Assembly: GCA_964633845.1 (NCBI GenBank) | Contig: CAZWLA010000033.1 | Coordinates: forward strand, 1 to 14,834 | Direction of reading: 5' to 3' | DNA length: 14,834 nucleotides | From: JADHTT01 sp964633845 | Lineage (GTDB): Bacteria; Campylobacterota; Campylobacteria; Campylobacterales; Arcobacteraceae | In this document: in pieces, positions 7,184 through 14,221 of the stretch | Position numbering within the stretch: position 1 is the stretch's first letter | How the letters are laid out: each line of letters begins with the position of its first letter | Position numbers and translations under genes: made by a program | Notes under the pieces: model-generated | What the model saw: only the letters and a program-made list of their open reading frames with translations | Told to the model about the DNA's origin: nothing | The model's database searches: none

Positions 7184-7221
7184 CTATAAATTATTAATTA
7201 TATAATTTAAGAAAATTACAA

Positions 7222-7227
7222 TATAAT
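7222..7227 (+). promoter_or_regulatory. Likely -10 element of the desaturase gene
   Basis: TATAAT in the 73-bp A/T-rich gap after hrpB would place the transcription start near 7234, about 23 bases before the GTG start. A second TATAAT at 7201-7206 is an alternative. No -35 is seen. Confidence 0.4.
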
Positions 7228-7256
7228 GCTTAAAATTTTATACCTAGGTAACAAAA

Positions 7257-8411
7257 GTGACTACAAAATACACTGATTATAAAGATGTTGACCAACTACA
7301 ATTACAAAAAGATATTGATGCAATTAAAGAGACTATAGGGGATGCTACACAAGAGGATTTTGAACATCTTATAAAACTAGAAAGATGGGGTAGAATATCT
7401 ACAATAAGTGGGTTTTTAATTATTTTAGCTATTAATATTTTATCTATATCAGGTATTTTATTCTGGGCTTTAGCACTTTTAAGTGCAGTTTTATTAGGAG
7501 CTGGAAATGTAGGAAGATGGGCAAATGTTGCGCATCCTATTTTACATGGAGCATATGATAAAGTACCTAATATCCCTTGTAGATATACAAAAGAAGGATT
7601 TGCTTCACAAAATAGAAGATGGATAGATTGGCTTGATTGGATTAAGCCTGATGCTTGGACATTTGAGCATAATATTATGCACCATTATCATTTAGGGGAA
7701 GTTGATGATCCAGATAATGTAGAAAAAAACATGGTATGGCTACATAAGAAAAAAGTTCCAATGTTTTTTAAATATGCTTTTGTTTATATTTTTGCTATGC
7801 TTTGGAAACTTACATACTATGCACCCAATACATTAAGGATATTAGAAAATAAAAAAAGATTAAAAAAGAAACAAGAGCCTATTTTATCATATGATATTAG
7901 CCCATTTAAAAAGAATGGTTTTACTCTATGGAAAAGCTATATTTTACCGTATGGATTATTCCAATTTGTATTTTTACCTCTATTATTTTTACCATTAGGT
8001 AGTGAAGCTGTTATAAATGCTCTAATTATTTTAGTATTAGGGGAGATTGTTGCAAATTTGTGGTCATTTTTAGTAATCGTACCAAACCATTCAGCAGAAG
8101 ATATTTATCAGTTTTCTACTCCACATAAGACACATGGTGAGTATTATCTAAGACAAATTATGGGAAGTGTAAACTACAATACAGGCTCTGATTTAATTGA
8201 CTTTGCACACGGATTTTTAAACTACCAAGTGGAACACCATCTATTTCCTGATAAACCTCATAGCTTCTACCAAAAAATGCAACCAATCGTAAAAGAGATT
8301 TGTAAAAAGCACAATCTTGAATATAGACAAGAATCTGTATTTAAAAGAATGAAAATGACAATTGAACTTATGGTTGGTAAAACAAAACTGCTAACAATTG
8401 ATGGAATCTAA
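7257..8411 (+). CDS. Membrane-bound fatty acid desaturase
   Basis: This 384-residue integral membrane di-iron enzyme introduces a double bond into fatty acyl chains using O2 and an electron donor. The three histidine boxes are present: HPILH (93-97), HNIMHH (138-143) with H145 next to it, and QVEHHLFP (314-321); N267-H268 may add a ligand. Hydrophobic segments at about 47-80, 160-180 and 220-265 give the usual two hairpins in the inner membrane. An N-terminal segment of about 45 residues is soluble and charged. Position of the double bond and the substrate cannot be read from sequence. The start is GTG at 7257 with only a weak ribosome binding site (TAGG, 7 bases upstream). The last 11 bases overlap the next gene. 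Dependence on O2 suggests an aerobic or microaerophilic host. Confidence 0.85.
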   Translation: MTTKYTDYKDVDQLQLQKDIDAIKETIGDATQEDFEHLIKLERWGRISTISGFLIILAINILSISGILFWALALLSAVLLGAGNVGRWANVAHPILHGAYDKVPNIPCRYTKEGFASQNRRWIDWLDWIKPDAWTFEHNIMHHYHLGEVDDPDNVEKNMVWLHKKKVPMFFKYAFVYIFAMLWKLTYYAPNTLRILENKKRLKKKQEPILSYDISPFKKNGFTLWKSYILPYGLFQFVFLPLLFLPLGSEAVINALIILVLGEIVANLWSFLVIVPNHSAEDIYQFSTPHKTHGEYYLRQIMGSVNYNTGSDLIDFAHGFLNYQVEHHLFPDKPHSFYQKMQPIVKEICKKHNLEYRQESVFKRMKMTIELMVGKTKLLTIDGI

Positions 8412-9063
8412 ACCAGAAGAAAAATATCGACAAAGATGTTATAACTGCTTTAGACCACAAAGTAGTTGTATGTGTGAATATATCACTAAAATTGATACAC
8501 ATACACAATTTATCATTTTAATGCATCCAAAAGAGTTCCAAAAAACAAAAAATGGAACAGGATATTTTACCCATAGATCATTACTAAACTCTAAGCTTTT
8601 TAAAGGGATAGATTTTTCAAACAATAAAACAATAAACACTATTATCAATAATCCAAATAATAACTGTTTTCTTTTGTATCCTACACATAATAGCATTTTA
8701 CTAAACCATGTAAATATCCAAAATAAAGATAAAAAAAATGTGATATTTATTATAGATTCCACTTGGCCTTGTGCAAATAAAATTTTAGCACTAAGTAAAA
8801 ATATTCAAACACTTCCTACAATTAGTTTTGAGCATCAAAAGTCATCTCAATTTAAAATCAAAACACAACCTAAAGAATATTGTTTATCAACTATTGAATC
8901 AACTTTTTGTGTTTTAGAACTATTAAATAATCATAATATTGAAAATATAGAGATAGAAAAACTTTCAAGTTTTTTAAAACCATTTGAAAAGATGGTCGAG
9001 TATCAAGTAAAGTGTAGTAAAGAGACAGGAGATGTACGATATAAAATACCTTACAAAAAATAG
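8401..9063 (+). CDS. DTW-domain protein, TapT-like tRNA-uridine aminocarboxypropyltransferase
   Basis: This 220-residue cytoplasmic enzyme belongs to the DTW family, whose studied members transfer the 3-amino-3-carboxypropyl group of SAM to uridine 47 in the variable loop of tRNAs (acp3U). The family signature appears as a probable zinc knuckle CYNCFRPQSSCMC with cysteines at 13, 16, 23 and 25, a MHPKE segment at 41-45, and DSTW at 119-122, the DTW motif in its common D(S/T)xW form. I chose the ATG at 8401 because it is directly preceded by an in-frame TTG that adds only one residue. The gene begins inside the last codons of the desaturase, an 11-base overlap, so the two are coupled although they share no obvious function. 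Its TAG at 9061-9063 is one base from the convergent exbD stop. Confidence 0.8.
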   Translation: MESKPEEKYRQRCYNCFRPQSSCMCEYITKIDTHTQFIILMHPKEFQKTKNGTGYFTHRSLLNSKLFKGIDFSNNKTINTIINNPNNNCFLLYPTHNSILLNHVNIQNKDKKNVIFIIDSTWPCANKILALSKNIQTLPTISFEHQKSSQFKIKTQPKEYCLSTIESTFCVLELLNNHNIENIEIEKLSSFLKPFEKMVEYQVKCSKETGDVRYKIPYKK

Positions 9064-9087
9064 ATTATTTTTTATCCTCTTTTGTAA
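9051..9087. terminator. AT-rich inverted repeats at the convergent gene ends
   Basis: Two nested inverted repeats straddle the two stop codons: TTACAAAA (9051-9058) with TTTTGTAA (9080-9087), and AAAAAATA (9055-9062) with TATTTTTT (9066-9073). The stems have almost no G/C, so termination would be weak, but the symmetry fits a bidirectional terminator shared by the DTW gene and the hisC-dxs-exbBD operon. Confidence 0.35.
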
Positions 9088-9454
9088 TCAAAGCTAGATT
9101 ATTCAATGAATGTTTTTGTAAGATATCTAGTATCTTTACTATCCTTTCGTAAGGTACGCTTTTATCTATTCGTACAATAATAGGCTTATCTTTTTTTGTC
9201 ACTTTTGAAAGTGTATTATCAAGATTATCAAACGATATCTCTTTTCCTAGATATGCAAGCTTTACAGTACTAAGTTCTATATTTATCTGTTTTAGTTCTA
9301 CTTTTGCCTCTTTTGCACTTGATGCAGGAAGATTTAGCATAAGTGCTAATTCCTCTTTTTTAAATACAGAACTAACAATAAAAAAGATAAGAAGTATAAA
9401 CACCACATCAATAAGTGGTGTAAGATCAGGTGTGAGTGTTTCTCTTCTTTTCAC
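9065..9454 (-). CDS. exbD: ExbD/TolR-family biopolymer transport protein
   Basis: This 129-residue protein is the partner of ExbB in the inner-membrane motor that uses proton flow to energise TonB-dependent uptake or, in Tol systems, envelope integrity. One transmembrane helix (about 13-31, starting LTPLIDVVFILLIFF) contains the conserved membrane aspartate D16 required for proton conduction. A periplasmic domain follows (about 40-129, with PIIVRIDKSVPYE). Length is normal for the family. The start is GTG at 9452-9454 with AGG about 7 bases upstream. It lies 8 bases downstream of exbB in the same operon. ExbD and TolR cannot be separated safely by sequence alone. I prefer ExbD because no tolA, tolB or pal is adjacent, but tonB is also absent from the window. 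Confidence 0.82.
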   Translation of the reverse strand: MKRRETLTPDLTPLIDVVFILLIFFIVSSVFKKEELALMLNLPASSAKEAKVELKQINIELSTVKLAYLGKEISFDNLDNTLSKVTKKDKPIIVRIDKSVPYERIVKILDILQKHSLNNLALITKEDKK

Positions 9455-9462
9455 TATATAAC

Positions 9463-9948
9463 CTATAGTTTCTCTAAAACTTTTCCAGTTAACTTGATTT
9501 CAATATTATCTAGTACACCTATAAAATAGTTGTAGCCTATATAATGTGGTATTGCTACGATTAATCCTGCTACTGTTGTGATAAGTGCAATACTAATACC
9601 ATGAGAAAATATTGATGGATCACCAAGTCCATGCTTAGATATAGCATCAAATGCCTCAAGTACTCCAACTACTGTACCTAACAAGCCTATAAGAGGTGAT
9701 ATAGAAGCAATTATTTTCACTGTATTTAATCCAAATTCAAGATCTTTTACAGCACTACTTACTTGTTGTACTGCGAGATCTTTATATTTAGCATGAGATA
9801 CTATTTGATCTGCTGTATCATCTAAAGATCTTTTTGCTTTAAATAATACAATAGATTTAAACAACATAAGTGCAAATCCAATTACATTTAATGCTATTAA
9901 TATTTGTACAAGTGTGCCACCTCTACTAATATAATCCATTAACTCCAT
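9463..9948 (-). CDS. exbB: ExbB/TolQ-family proton-channel protein
   Basis: This 161-residue inner-membrane protein of the MotA/TolQ/ExbB family forms the pentameric ring around ExbD. Hydrophobic segments lie at about 10-33, 78-98 and 117-142. The conserved segments SPLIGLLGTVVGVLEAF and GISIALITTVAGLIVAIP (helices two and three) identify the family. It is of the short type common in Campylobacterota. Its ATG overlaps the dxs stop codon by one base (TAATG on the minus strand), so its translation is tied to dxs. An in-frame ATG three codons later is less likely because a GGAG before it would be spaced only three bases away. It forms an operon with exbD. Confidence 0.83.
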   Translation of the reverse strand: MELMDYISRGGTLVQILIALNVIGFALMLFKSIVLFKAKRSLDDTADQIVSHAKYKDLAVQQVSSAVKDLEFGLNTVKIIASISPLIGLLGTVVGVLEAFDAISKHGLGDPSIFSHGISIALITTVAGLIVAIPHYIGYNYFIGVLDNIEIKLTGKVLEKL

Positions 9949-11759
9949 TAGTAGTTAATCTTTTTGGCTAATTGATGTGGTAAAATCTCAAGCTCTTCTT
10001 CTAAAAGCTTTGTATCCCCATGCTGTACAAATATATCATCATATTCAAATGATACAATTTTAATATCTAAATTATTCTCACTTATAAATTCTAATAGAGC
10101 TGATCCAACTCCAGCTTGTTTTTGAGAGTCACTAAATACATACCAAGTTTTAGTAGTATTTGCTAATTCTTTTAGAAGCTCTTTATCTAATGGCTTTACA
10201 AACCTAAGATCTATAAGTGTTATATCTTTATCTACTAAAGCAGCAGTTTGATAGGCACGACTTACTCCTGCTCCATATCCAATAAATGCAATATTACTTG
10301 ATCCAGATTTTAATATTTCAGCTTTTCCATATTCAAATGGTGTAGATTCATAATCTAATTTAGCAAATGCACCCCTTGGATATCTTATGGCACAAGGTCC
10401 ATCTTTAAAATTTGCACCAAACTCTAAAGCTAATTCAAGTGTTCTTGAATCTCTTGGTGCAAACAATGTCATATTTGGTAAAAATCTTAAAAATGATATA
10501 TCAAATTGACCTTGATGAGTTTCCCCATCCGCACCAACTATTCCAGCTCTATCAATAGTAAATACAACTGGTAGCTTCATCAAACAAACATCATGAACTA
10601 TTTGACCAAATCCTCTTTGTAAAAATGTAGAATATATTGTAATAAATGGTTTAAATCCATCTTTTGCCATAGCCGCCATTGAAGTAACTGCATGTTGTTC
10701 TGCAATTGCTACATCCCAGAATCTATCAGGAAATTTTTCCATAAGTTGATCCATACCAGTTCCACTTGGCATAGCTGCTGTTACACCTACAATTTTTTCA
10801 TCATTTGATGCTAGTTGCGTTAAGGCATCAGAAAATATAGCTGTAGCACTTTTATCACCAGCTTTTTTAATAAACTCTCCAGTAGTCTTATCAAAAGGCC
10901 CTACTCCATGCCAATGCTCATGATGACCTTCTGCTATTGGGTACCCTTTACCCTTCACTGTCTTAGCATGAACAATTACAGGTTTACCCATATCTTTAGC
11001 TAATTGTAAAGTCTCACAAACCTCTTCAATATCATGCCCATCAATAGGTCCTATATAATCTATACCCATCTCTTCAAAGATAATACCAGGAGTAATAAGC
11101 TTAAAACTCTCTTCAATTCTCTTGGCTATATAATCAGAACCTTTTGGCATATAGTTTTTAACTATATGATCAACTTTCCCTCTAAATCCTTGATATGTTT
11201 TACCTGCAAGAAGCTTAGATAGATGCTTTGACATAGCACCTATTGGTTTTGCAATACTCATCTCATTGTCATTTAATATGATCACAACAGGTAGTTTAAG
11301 ATCACCAAGCTCATTTAATGCTTCATAGATCATACCAGCAGTCATTGATCCATCACCTATCATAACAACAGGTACTTTTCCATTTCCTTCAAGCTTTGCT
11401 GCTTTTGCTGCACCAACTGCTAGAGAAATGGATGTTGAACTATGTCCAGCTACAAAATAATCAGCATCAGATTCTTTTGGTTTTGTAAATCCACTTATAC
11501 CTTTAAATTGTCGTAAAGTTTCAAACTCTTCCCATCGTCCTGTTAAAAGTTTATGCGGATAACACTGATGTGATACATCAAAGATAAAAGGATCACTAAA
11601 AGCATTAAATACTTTATGCATACCAATAGTTAATTCAACAGCTCCAAGAGTAGATGAAAAATGACCACCATTTGTAGATACAACATCAATAATTCTATCT
11701 CTAATATCTTGAGCTGTACTTTTTAGTTCTTCAGTACTTTTATTTTGAATATCTACCAT
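9948..11759 (-). CDS. dxs: 1-deoxy-D-xylulose-5-phosphate synthase
   Basis: This 603-residue cytoplasmic thiamine-diphosphate enzyme condenses pyruvate and glyceraldehyde 3-phosphate into 1-deoxyxylulose 5-phosphate, the entry step of the MEP isoprenoid pathway and a branch to thiamine and pyridoxal. Visible are DVSHQCYPHK (61-70), AGHSSTSIS (104-112), the TPP/Mg motif starting GDGSMTAG (135-142) with N163, HGVGPFD (284-290), AIAEQHA with the catalytic glutamate E354, and DRAGIVGADGETHQG (403-417). The C-terminal transketolase domain is complete, and length is close to the usual ~610. The ATG lies one base after the hisC stop (TAATATG), and the stop overlaps exbB. Pairing a MEP-pathway gene with exbBD is not functionally obvious and probably reflects operon packing. 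Confidence 0.95.
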   Translation of the reverse strand: MVDIQNKSTEELKSTAQDIRDRIIDVVSTNGGHFSSTLGAVELTIGMHKVFNAFSDPFIFDVSHQCYPHKLLTGRWEEFETLRQFKGISGFTKPKESDADYFVAGHSSTSISLAVGAAKAAKLEGNGKVPVVMIGDGSMTAGMIYEALNELGDLKLPVVIILNDNEMSIAKPIGAMSKHLSKLLAGKTYQGFRGKVDHIVKNYMPKGSDYIAKRIEESFKLITPGIIFEEMGIDYIGPIDGHDIEEVCETLQLAKDMGKPVIVHAKTVKGKGYPIAEGHHEHWHGVGPFDKTTGEFIKKAGDKSATAIFSDALTQLASNDEKIVGVTAAMPSGTGMDQLMEKFPDRFWDVAIAEQHAVTSMAAMAKDGFKPFITIYSTFLQRGFGQIVHDVCLMKLPVVFTIDRAGIVGADGETHQGQFDISFLRFLPNMTLFAPRDSRTLELALEFGANFKDGPCAIRYPRGAFAKLDYESTPFEYGKAEILKSGSSNIAFIGYGAGVSRAYQTAALVDKDITLIDLRFVKPLDKELLKELANTTKTWYVFSDSQKQAGVGSALLEFISENNLDIKIVSFEYDDIFVQHGDTKLLEEELEILPHQLAKKINY

Positions 11760-11760
11760 A

Positions 11761-12861
11761 TTAATTATTTTTCAAAACCTCATCAAGTATCTCAAATACT
11801 CTTGTATTTTGCTCATCAGTTCCTATAGTAATTCTAAGAGCATTAAATCCATATCCAGTCATATCTCTTACAATCACACCTTTTTCTAATAAATCTTGTG
11901 CAATTTGTTTAGAATTATAGTCACCTAGATACATAGTGATAAAATTTGTATAGCTAGGGATATATTCAAAGCCTTTTGAATTAGCATACTCTTCATATCT
12001 ACTCATTTGCTCAAAGTTTTTATCTATACATTCTTGTACAAATTCTTCATCTTTAAGTGCTTCAATAGCTGACGCTAATGTAGGTGTAGTAATATTAAAT
12101 GGTGGTCTTAATTTATATAAATTTTGAATAATATCTACATTTGAGATCCCATATCCAACTCTCATTCCACCTAAGGCATAAGCTTTTGAAAAAGTTCCTA
12201 AATATATTACATTTGGATATTTTGAAATTACATCACTAGGACTAATAGCTTTTGTTCCATCTTTAAATGTAGCATACTCTTGGTAGGCACCATCAAGTAC
12301 CACTAATGTATTTTCATCAACTTCATCCAAAAATTCATATACATCACAAGCCGCAAGACATTCACCAAGAGGGTTGTTTGGTAAACATATGAAAATTATA
12401 TCAGCACCATGATCTTTATACATTTCTCTAAATTGATCAAGGTTATGCTGGTCATCTTTAGTTTTTAAGATAGTAGCACCTGTTTGTTTTCCATATATTT
12501 CATACATAGCAAATGTAGTTTTTGCCATAAGGATCTTTGAATTTTCATTACATTTTGCATGTACACAAAACTCAATTACTTGATCAGATCCTGCACCAAT
12601 AATTACATTATTATCTTCTACTTGAAATTTATTTGCTAAGGCTTCTTTTAGTTCATACATAGAATCATCTGGATACACAAATGCATTTTTAGAAACTTTT
12701 TCAAGCTTTGCAACTACTTTAGGACTTGTACCATAAGGATTTTCATTTGATGCTAATTTAATAATATCCTTTGGATCTACACCATACTCCCGCACAACTA
12801 ACTCTATTGGCTTACCAGCTTCATATATTGATACATTGTCTAATACTTTATTAAATTCCAC
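11761..12861 (-). CDS. hisC: Histidinol-phosphate aminotransferase
   Basis: This 366-residue PLP-dependent class I/II aminotransferase converts imidazole-acetol phosphate plus glutamate into histidinol phosphate in histidine biosynthesis. Motifs include ASNENPYGTSP (37-47), the N163 region PNNPLGE, D190 with Y193, the PLP lysine K226 in TFSKAYALGGMRVGYG (223-238), and the C-terminal RITIGT arginine that binds substrate carboxylate. Campylobacterota HisC proteins with this N-terminus (SIYEAGKPIELVVREYG) are common, and an additional role in aromatic amino acid transamination is possible. The start is GTG at 12861-12859, with AAAAAGG about 12 bases upstream, rather far, so initiation may be inefficient. 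No other his genes are in the window. It is the first gene of the hisC-dxs-exbB-exbD operon. Confidence 0.92.
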   Translation of the reverse strand: MEFNKVLDNVSIYEAGKPIELVVREYGVDPKDIIKLASNENPYGTSPKVVAKLEKVSKNAFVYPDDSMYELKEALANKFQVEDNNVIIGAGSDQVIEFCVHAKCNENSKILMAKTTFAMYEIYGKQTGATILKTKDDQHNLDQFREMYKDHGADIIFICLPNNPLGECLAACDVYEFLDEVDENTLVVLDGAYQEYATFKDGTKAISPSDVISKYPNVIYLGTFSKAYALGGMRVGYGISNVDIIQNLYKLRPPFNITTPTLASAIEALKDEEFVQECIDKNFEQMSRYEEYANSKGFEYIPSYTNFITMYLGDYNSKQIAQDLLEKGVIVRDMTGYGFNALRITIGTDEQNTRVFEILDEVLKNN

Positions 12862-12893
12862 TTGTCTTCACTACCTTTTTGAAATAATCATCG

Positions 12894-12899
12894 ATTATA
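12894..12899 (-). promoter_or_regulatory. Likely -10 element of the hisC-dxs-exbBD operon
   Basis: The minus strand reads TATAAT here, in the 45-base gap after the Fur-family regulator, placing the start of transcription near 12887 with a leader of about 25 bases. A perfect 6-3-6 inverted repeat (ATAATC at 12884-12889, GATTAT at 12893-12898) overlaps it and could be an operator or chance in A/T-rich DNA. Confidence 0.45.
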
Positions 12900-12906
12900 T
12901 CTTAAT

Positions 12907-13272
12907 TTAACTATTACAATCTTTACATAGACCCTTGATTATAATGTTTTCAACACTATAACCACTTAATTCAAATTGTAATTTTTTCTGTATACACTCA
13001 ATTTTATTGCAAGAGTTACATATAAAATGTCCATGTGGATTTTTCCTAATCTCAAAATATCTTTTTTTATCATTTGATTCAAAACTATCTATAAGTTCTT
13101 TTTCTTCAAAAATTGAAATATTTCTATAAAAAGTTGCCTTATCCATAGCTATATCATCTTTAAGATCTTCATAACTTAAAGGCTTTGAAGCTGATATGAG
13201 TATCTTTAATATATTTTCTCTAGCTGTAGTATATTTTATATTTTTATTTTCTAATAATTTATTTGTTTCCAT
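12907..13272 (-). CDS. Fur-family regulator, probably Zur-like
   Basis: This 121-residue protein has the Fur-family plan: winged helix with DKATFYRNISIFEEKELI (44-61) as the recognition region, HGHF with H80 and H82 as the HxH ligand site, and structural zinc cysteines C85/C88 and C116/C119. It is shorter and more diverged than the Fur at 3017-3454, lacking the HHDH cluster and part of the linker. Divergent genes for a barrel protein and a ZnuA-type zinc-binding protein make zinc sensing the best guess, so Zur-like. PerR or Mur-like roles are not excluded. The ATG has no clear ribosome binding site. Possible -10 elements lie close to it (TATAAT at 13283-13278, TAGAAT at 13297-13292), so the message may be leaderless or nearly so. 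Two Fur-type palindromes upstream suggest autoregulation. Confidence 0.75.
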   Translation of the reverse strand: METNKLLENKNIKYTTARENILKILISASKPLSYEDLKDDIAMDKATFYRNISIFEEKELIDSFESNDKKRYFEIRKNPHGHFICNSCNKIECIQKKLQFELSGYSVENIIIKGLCKDCNS

Positions 13273-13299
13273 ATATTATTATATCTAATATATTCTAAA

Positions 13300-13314
13300 T
13301 GCAACTAAGTCGTA
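13300..13314. promoter_or_regulatory. Candidate Zur-like operator, copy 1
   Basis: TGCAACT-A-AGTCGTA has the 7-1-7 architecture of Fur-family sites with two mismatches between halves. Its first 13 bases repeat exactly in copy 2. It covers the expected -35 area of the rightward promoter and lies just upstream of the leftward regulator's -10 candidates. Confidence 0.6.
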
Positions 13315-13329
13315 TTTAAGTGGATCTCA

Positions 13330-13335
13330 TATAAA
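13330..13335 (+). promoter_or_regulatory. Likely -10 element of the barrel-znuA operon
   Basis: TATAAA places the start of transcription near 13342, immediately before operator copy 2 and about 34 bases before the ATG at 13376. Confidence 0.4.
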
Positions 13336-13343
13336 ATTCCAAT

Positions 13344-13358
13344 TGCAACTAAGTCGCA
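13344..13358. promoter_or_regulatory. Candidate Zur-like operator, copy 2
   Basis: TGCAACT-A-AGTCGCA is a 7-1-7 inverted repeat with one mismatch and an exact 13-base direct repeat of copy 1, 44 bp away (about four helical turns). It lies just after the predicted rightward transcription start, where a bound repressor would block initiation or escape. Confidence 0.65.
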
Positions 13359-13375
13359 AGAGGGGAGAAATACAA

Positions 13376-14218
13376 ATGAAAAAAATAATACTTTTAATAT
13401 TAGCTACTAATATTATTGCTTTTAGTACTACTATTGATATAGGAATTGGTACAAAAACTTTCAATAATTCAGCTACAAAAACAACTGGTACATTTAAAAC
13501 AATATCAACATCTACAAAAGTAGATAATGCAAATCTATTTTTAGGCTATTCAAGTACAAAAATAAATAGGGAACACTTTATGACTAAAGAAATACTACCT
13601 ACACTTGAAATTAAAAAAACAAATATTAAATACATCAAAGGCTTAAATAAACAACTTAAATTAAAAGGGTCATTTATTAATATAGATGACAATCTAGCAC
13701 CAACAGATCAGGGAAAAGTATATGGATTAGGTATAAAATATTTAATATCAAAAAATTCAAATATCTCTTATGACCACTATCTTAGTGATTATCTAGCTTT
13801 CAATGTAAAGCAATCTGATATCACTTATAATAAAAAATATAAACTTAATGATATAAAATTAAAGACATCACTGGCTATGCGATATATAGATATTAATGGT
13901 AATAATTATGGATCATATAGTTTTATAAAAAAGAACTACTTCACACAAGAGATAAATACTACTTTAATACATAAAGACTATATGCTAAAAGCTGGTATTT
14001 TATTTAATAAAAGACTTTTTACAGTACTTAACGGTGGTTTGGCAGTTCAACATCATGCTCTAGAGCAAGATAGTGGACACTATTTAGCTTTAGCTAAAAA
14101 GCTTAAAAATTGGAAGATTATGATAAAGTATAGATATGAAAAAGGTAAAGAGCTTCCAGAAAATAAAACTGGTGTCTCACAAAAAATTGCTGCTCTTGTA
14201 GCAAAGTATAGGTTTTAA
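13376..14218 (+). CDS. Putative outer-membrane beta-barrel protein of a zinc-regulated operon
   Basis: This 280-residue protein of a family I do not recognise has a signal peptide (MKKIILLILATNIIAFS, cleavage near residue 17). Alternating strands follow, many ending in Tyr, Lys or Asn, and the C-terminus is KYRF, with the terminal Phe typical of BAM-inserted outer-membrane proteins. About 12 strands would fit the length, but I could not count them safely. It has no cysteines that I see and only scattered histidines, and no TonB box or plug domain, so it is not a TonB-dependent receptor. The ATG at 13376 follows a strong GGGGAG site by 9 bases; an in-frame TTG at 13343 lies inside the operator and is unlikely. 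The znuA-type gene follows 3 bases downstream. It may be a porin for zinc or a zinc chelate, but this is inference from context. Confidence 0.65.
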   Translation: MKKIILLILATNIIAFSTTIDIGIGTKTFNNSATKTTGTFKTISTSTKVDNANLFLGYSSTKINREHFMTKEILPTLEIKKTNIKYIKGLNKQLKLKGSFINIDDNLAPTDQGKVYGLGIKYLISKNSNISYDHYLSDYLAFNVKQSDITYNKKYKLNDIKLKTSLAMRYIDINGNNYGSYSFIKKNYFTQEINTTLIHKDYMLKAGILFNKRLFTVLNGGLAVQHHALEQDSGHYLALAKKLKNWKIMIKYRYEKGKELPENKTGVSQKIAALVAKYRF

Positions 14219-14221
14219 TAG

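Noticed and set aside
8439..8762. Minus-strand open frame of 107 codons
   Set aside because: It lies wholly inside the DTW-domain gene, has no family features, and is rich in hydrophobic codons expected from the reverse of an A/T-rich coding strand.
11034..11222. Plus-strand open frame of 62 codons
   Set aside because: It is antisense to dxs, short, without a ribosome binding site or recognisable motif.
13343..13375. TTG start of the barrel protein at 13343
   Set aside because: It lies inside the operator repeat and adds eleven charged residues before a clean signal peptide; ATG 13376 has a strong ribosome binding site.
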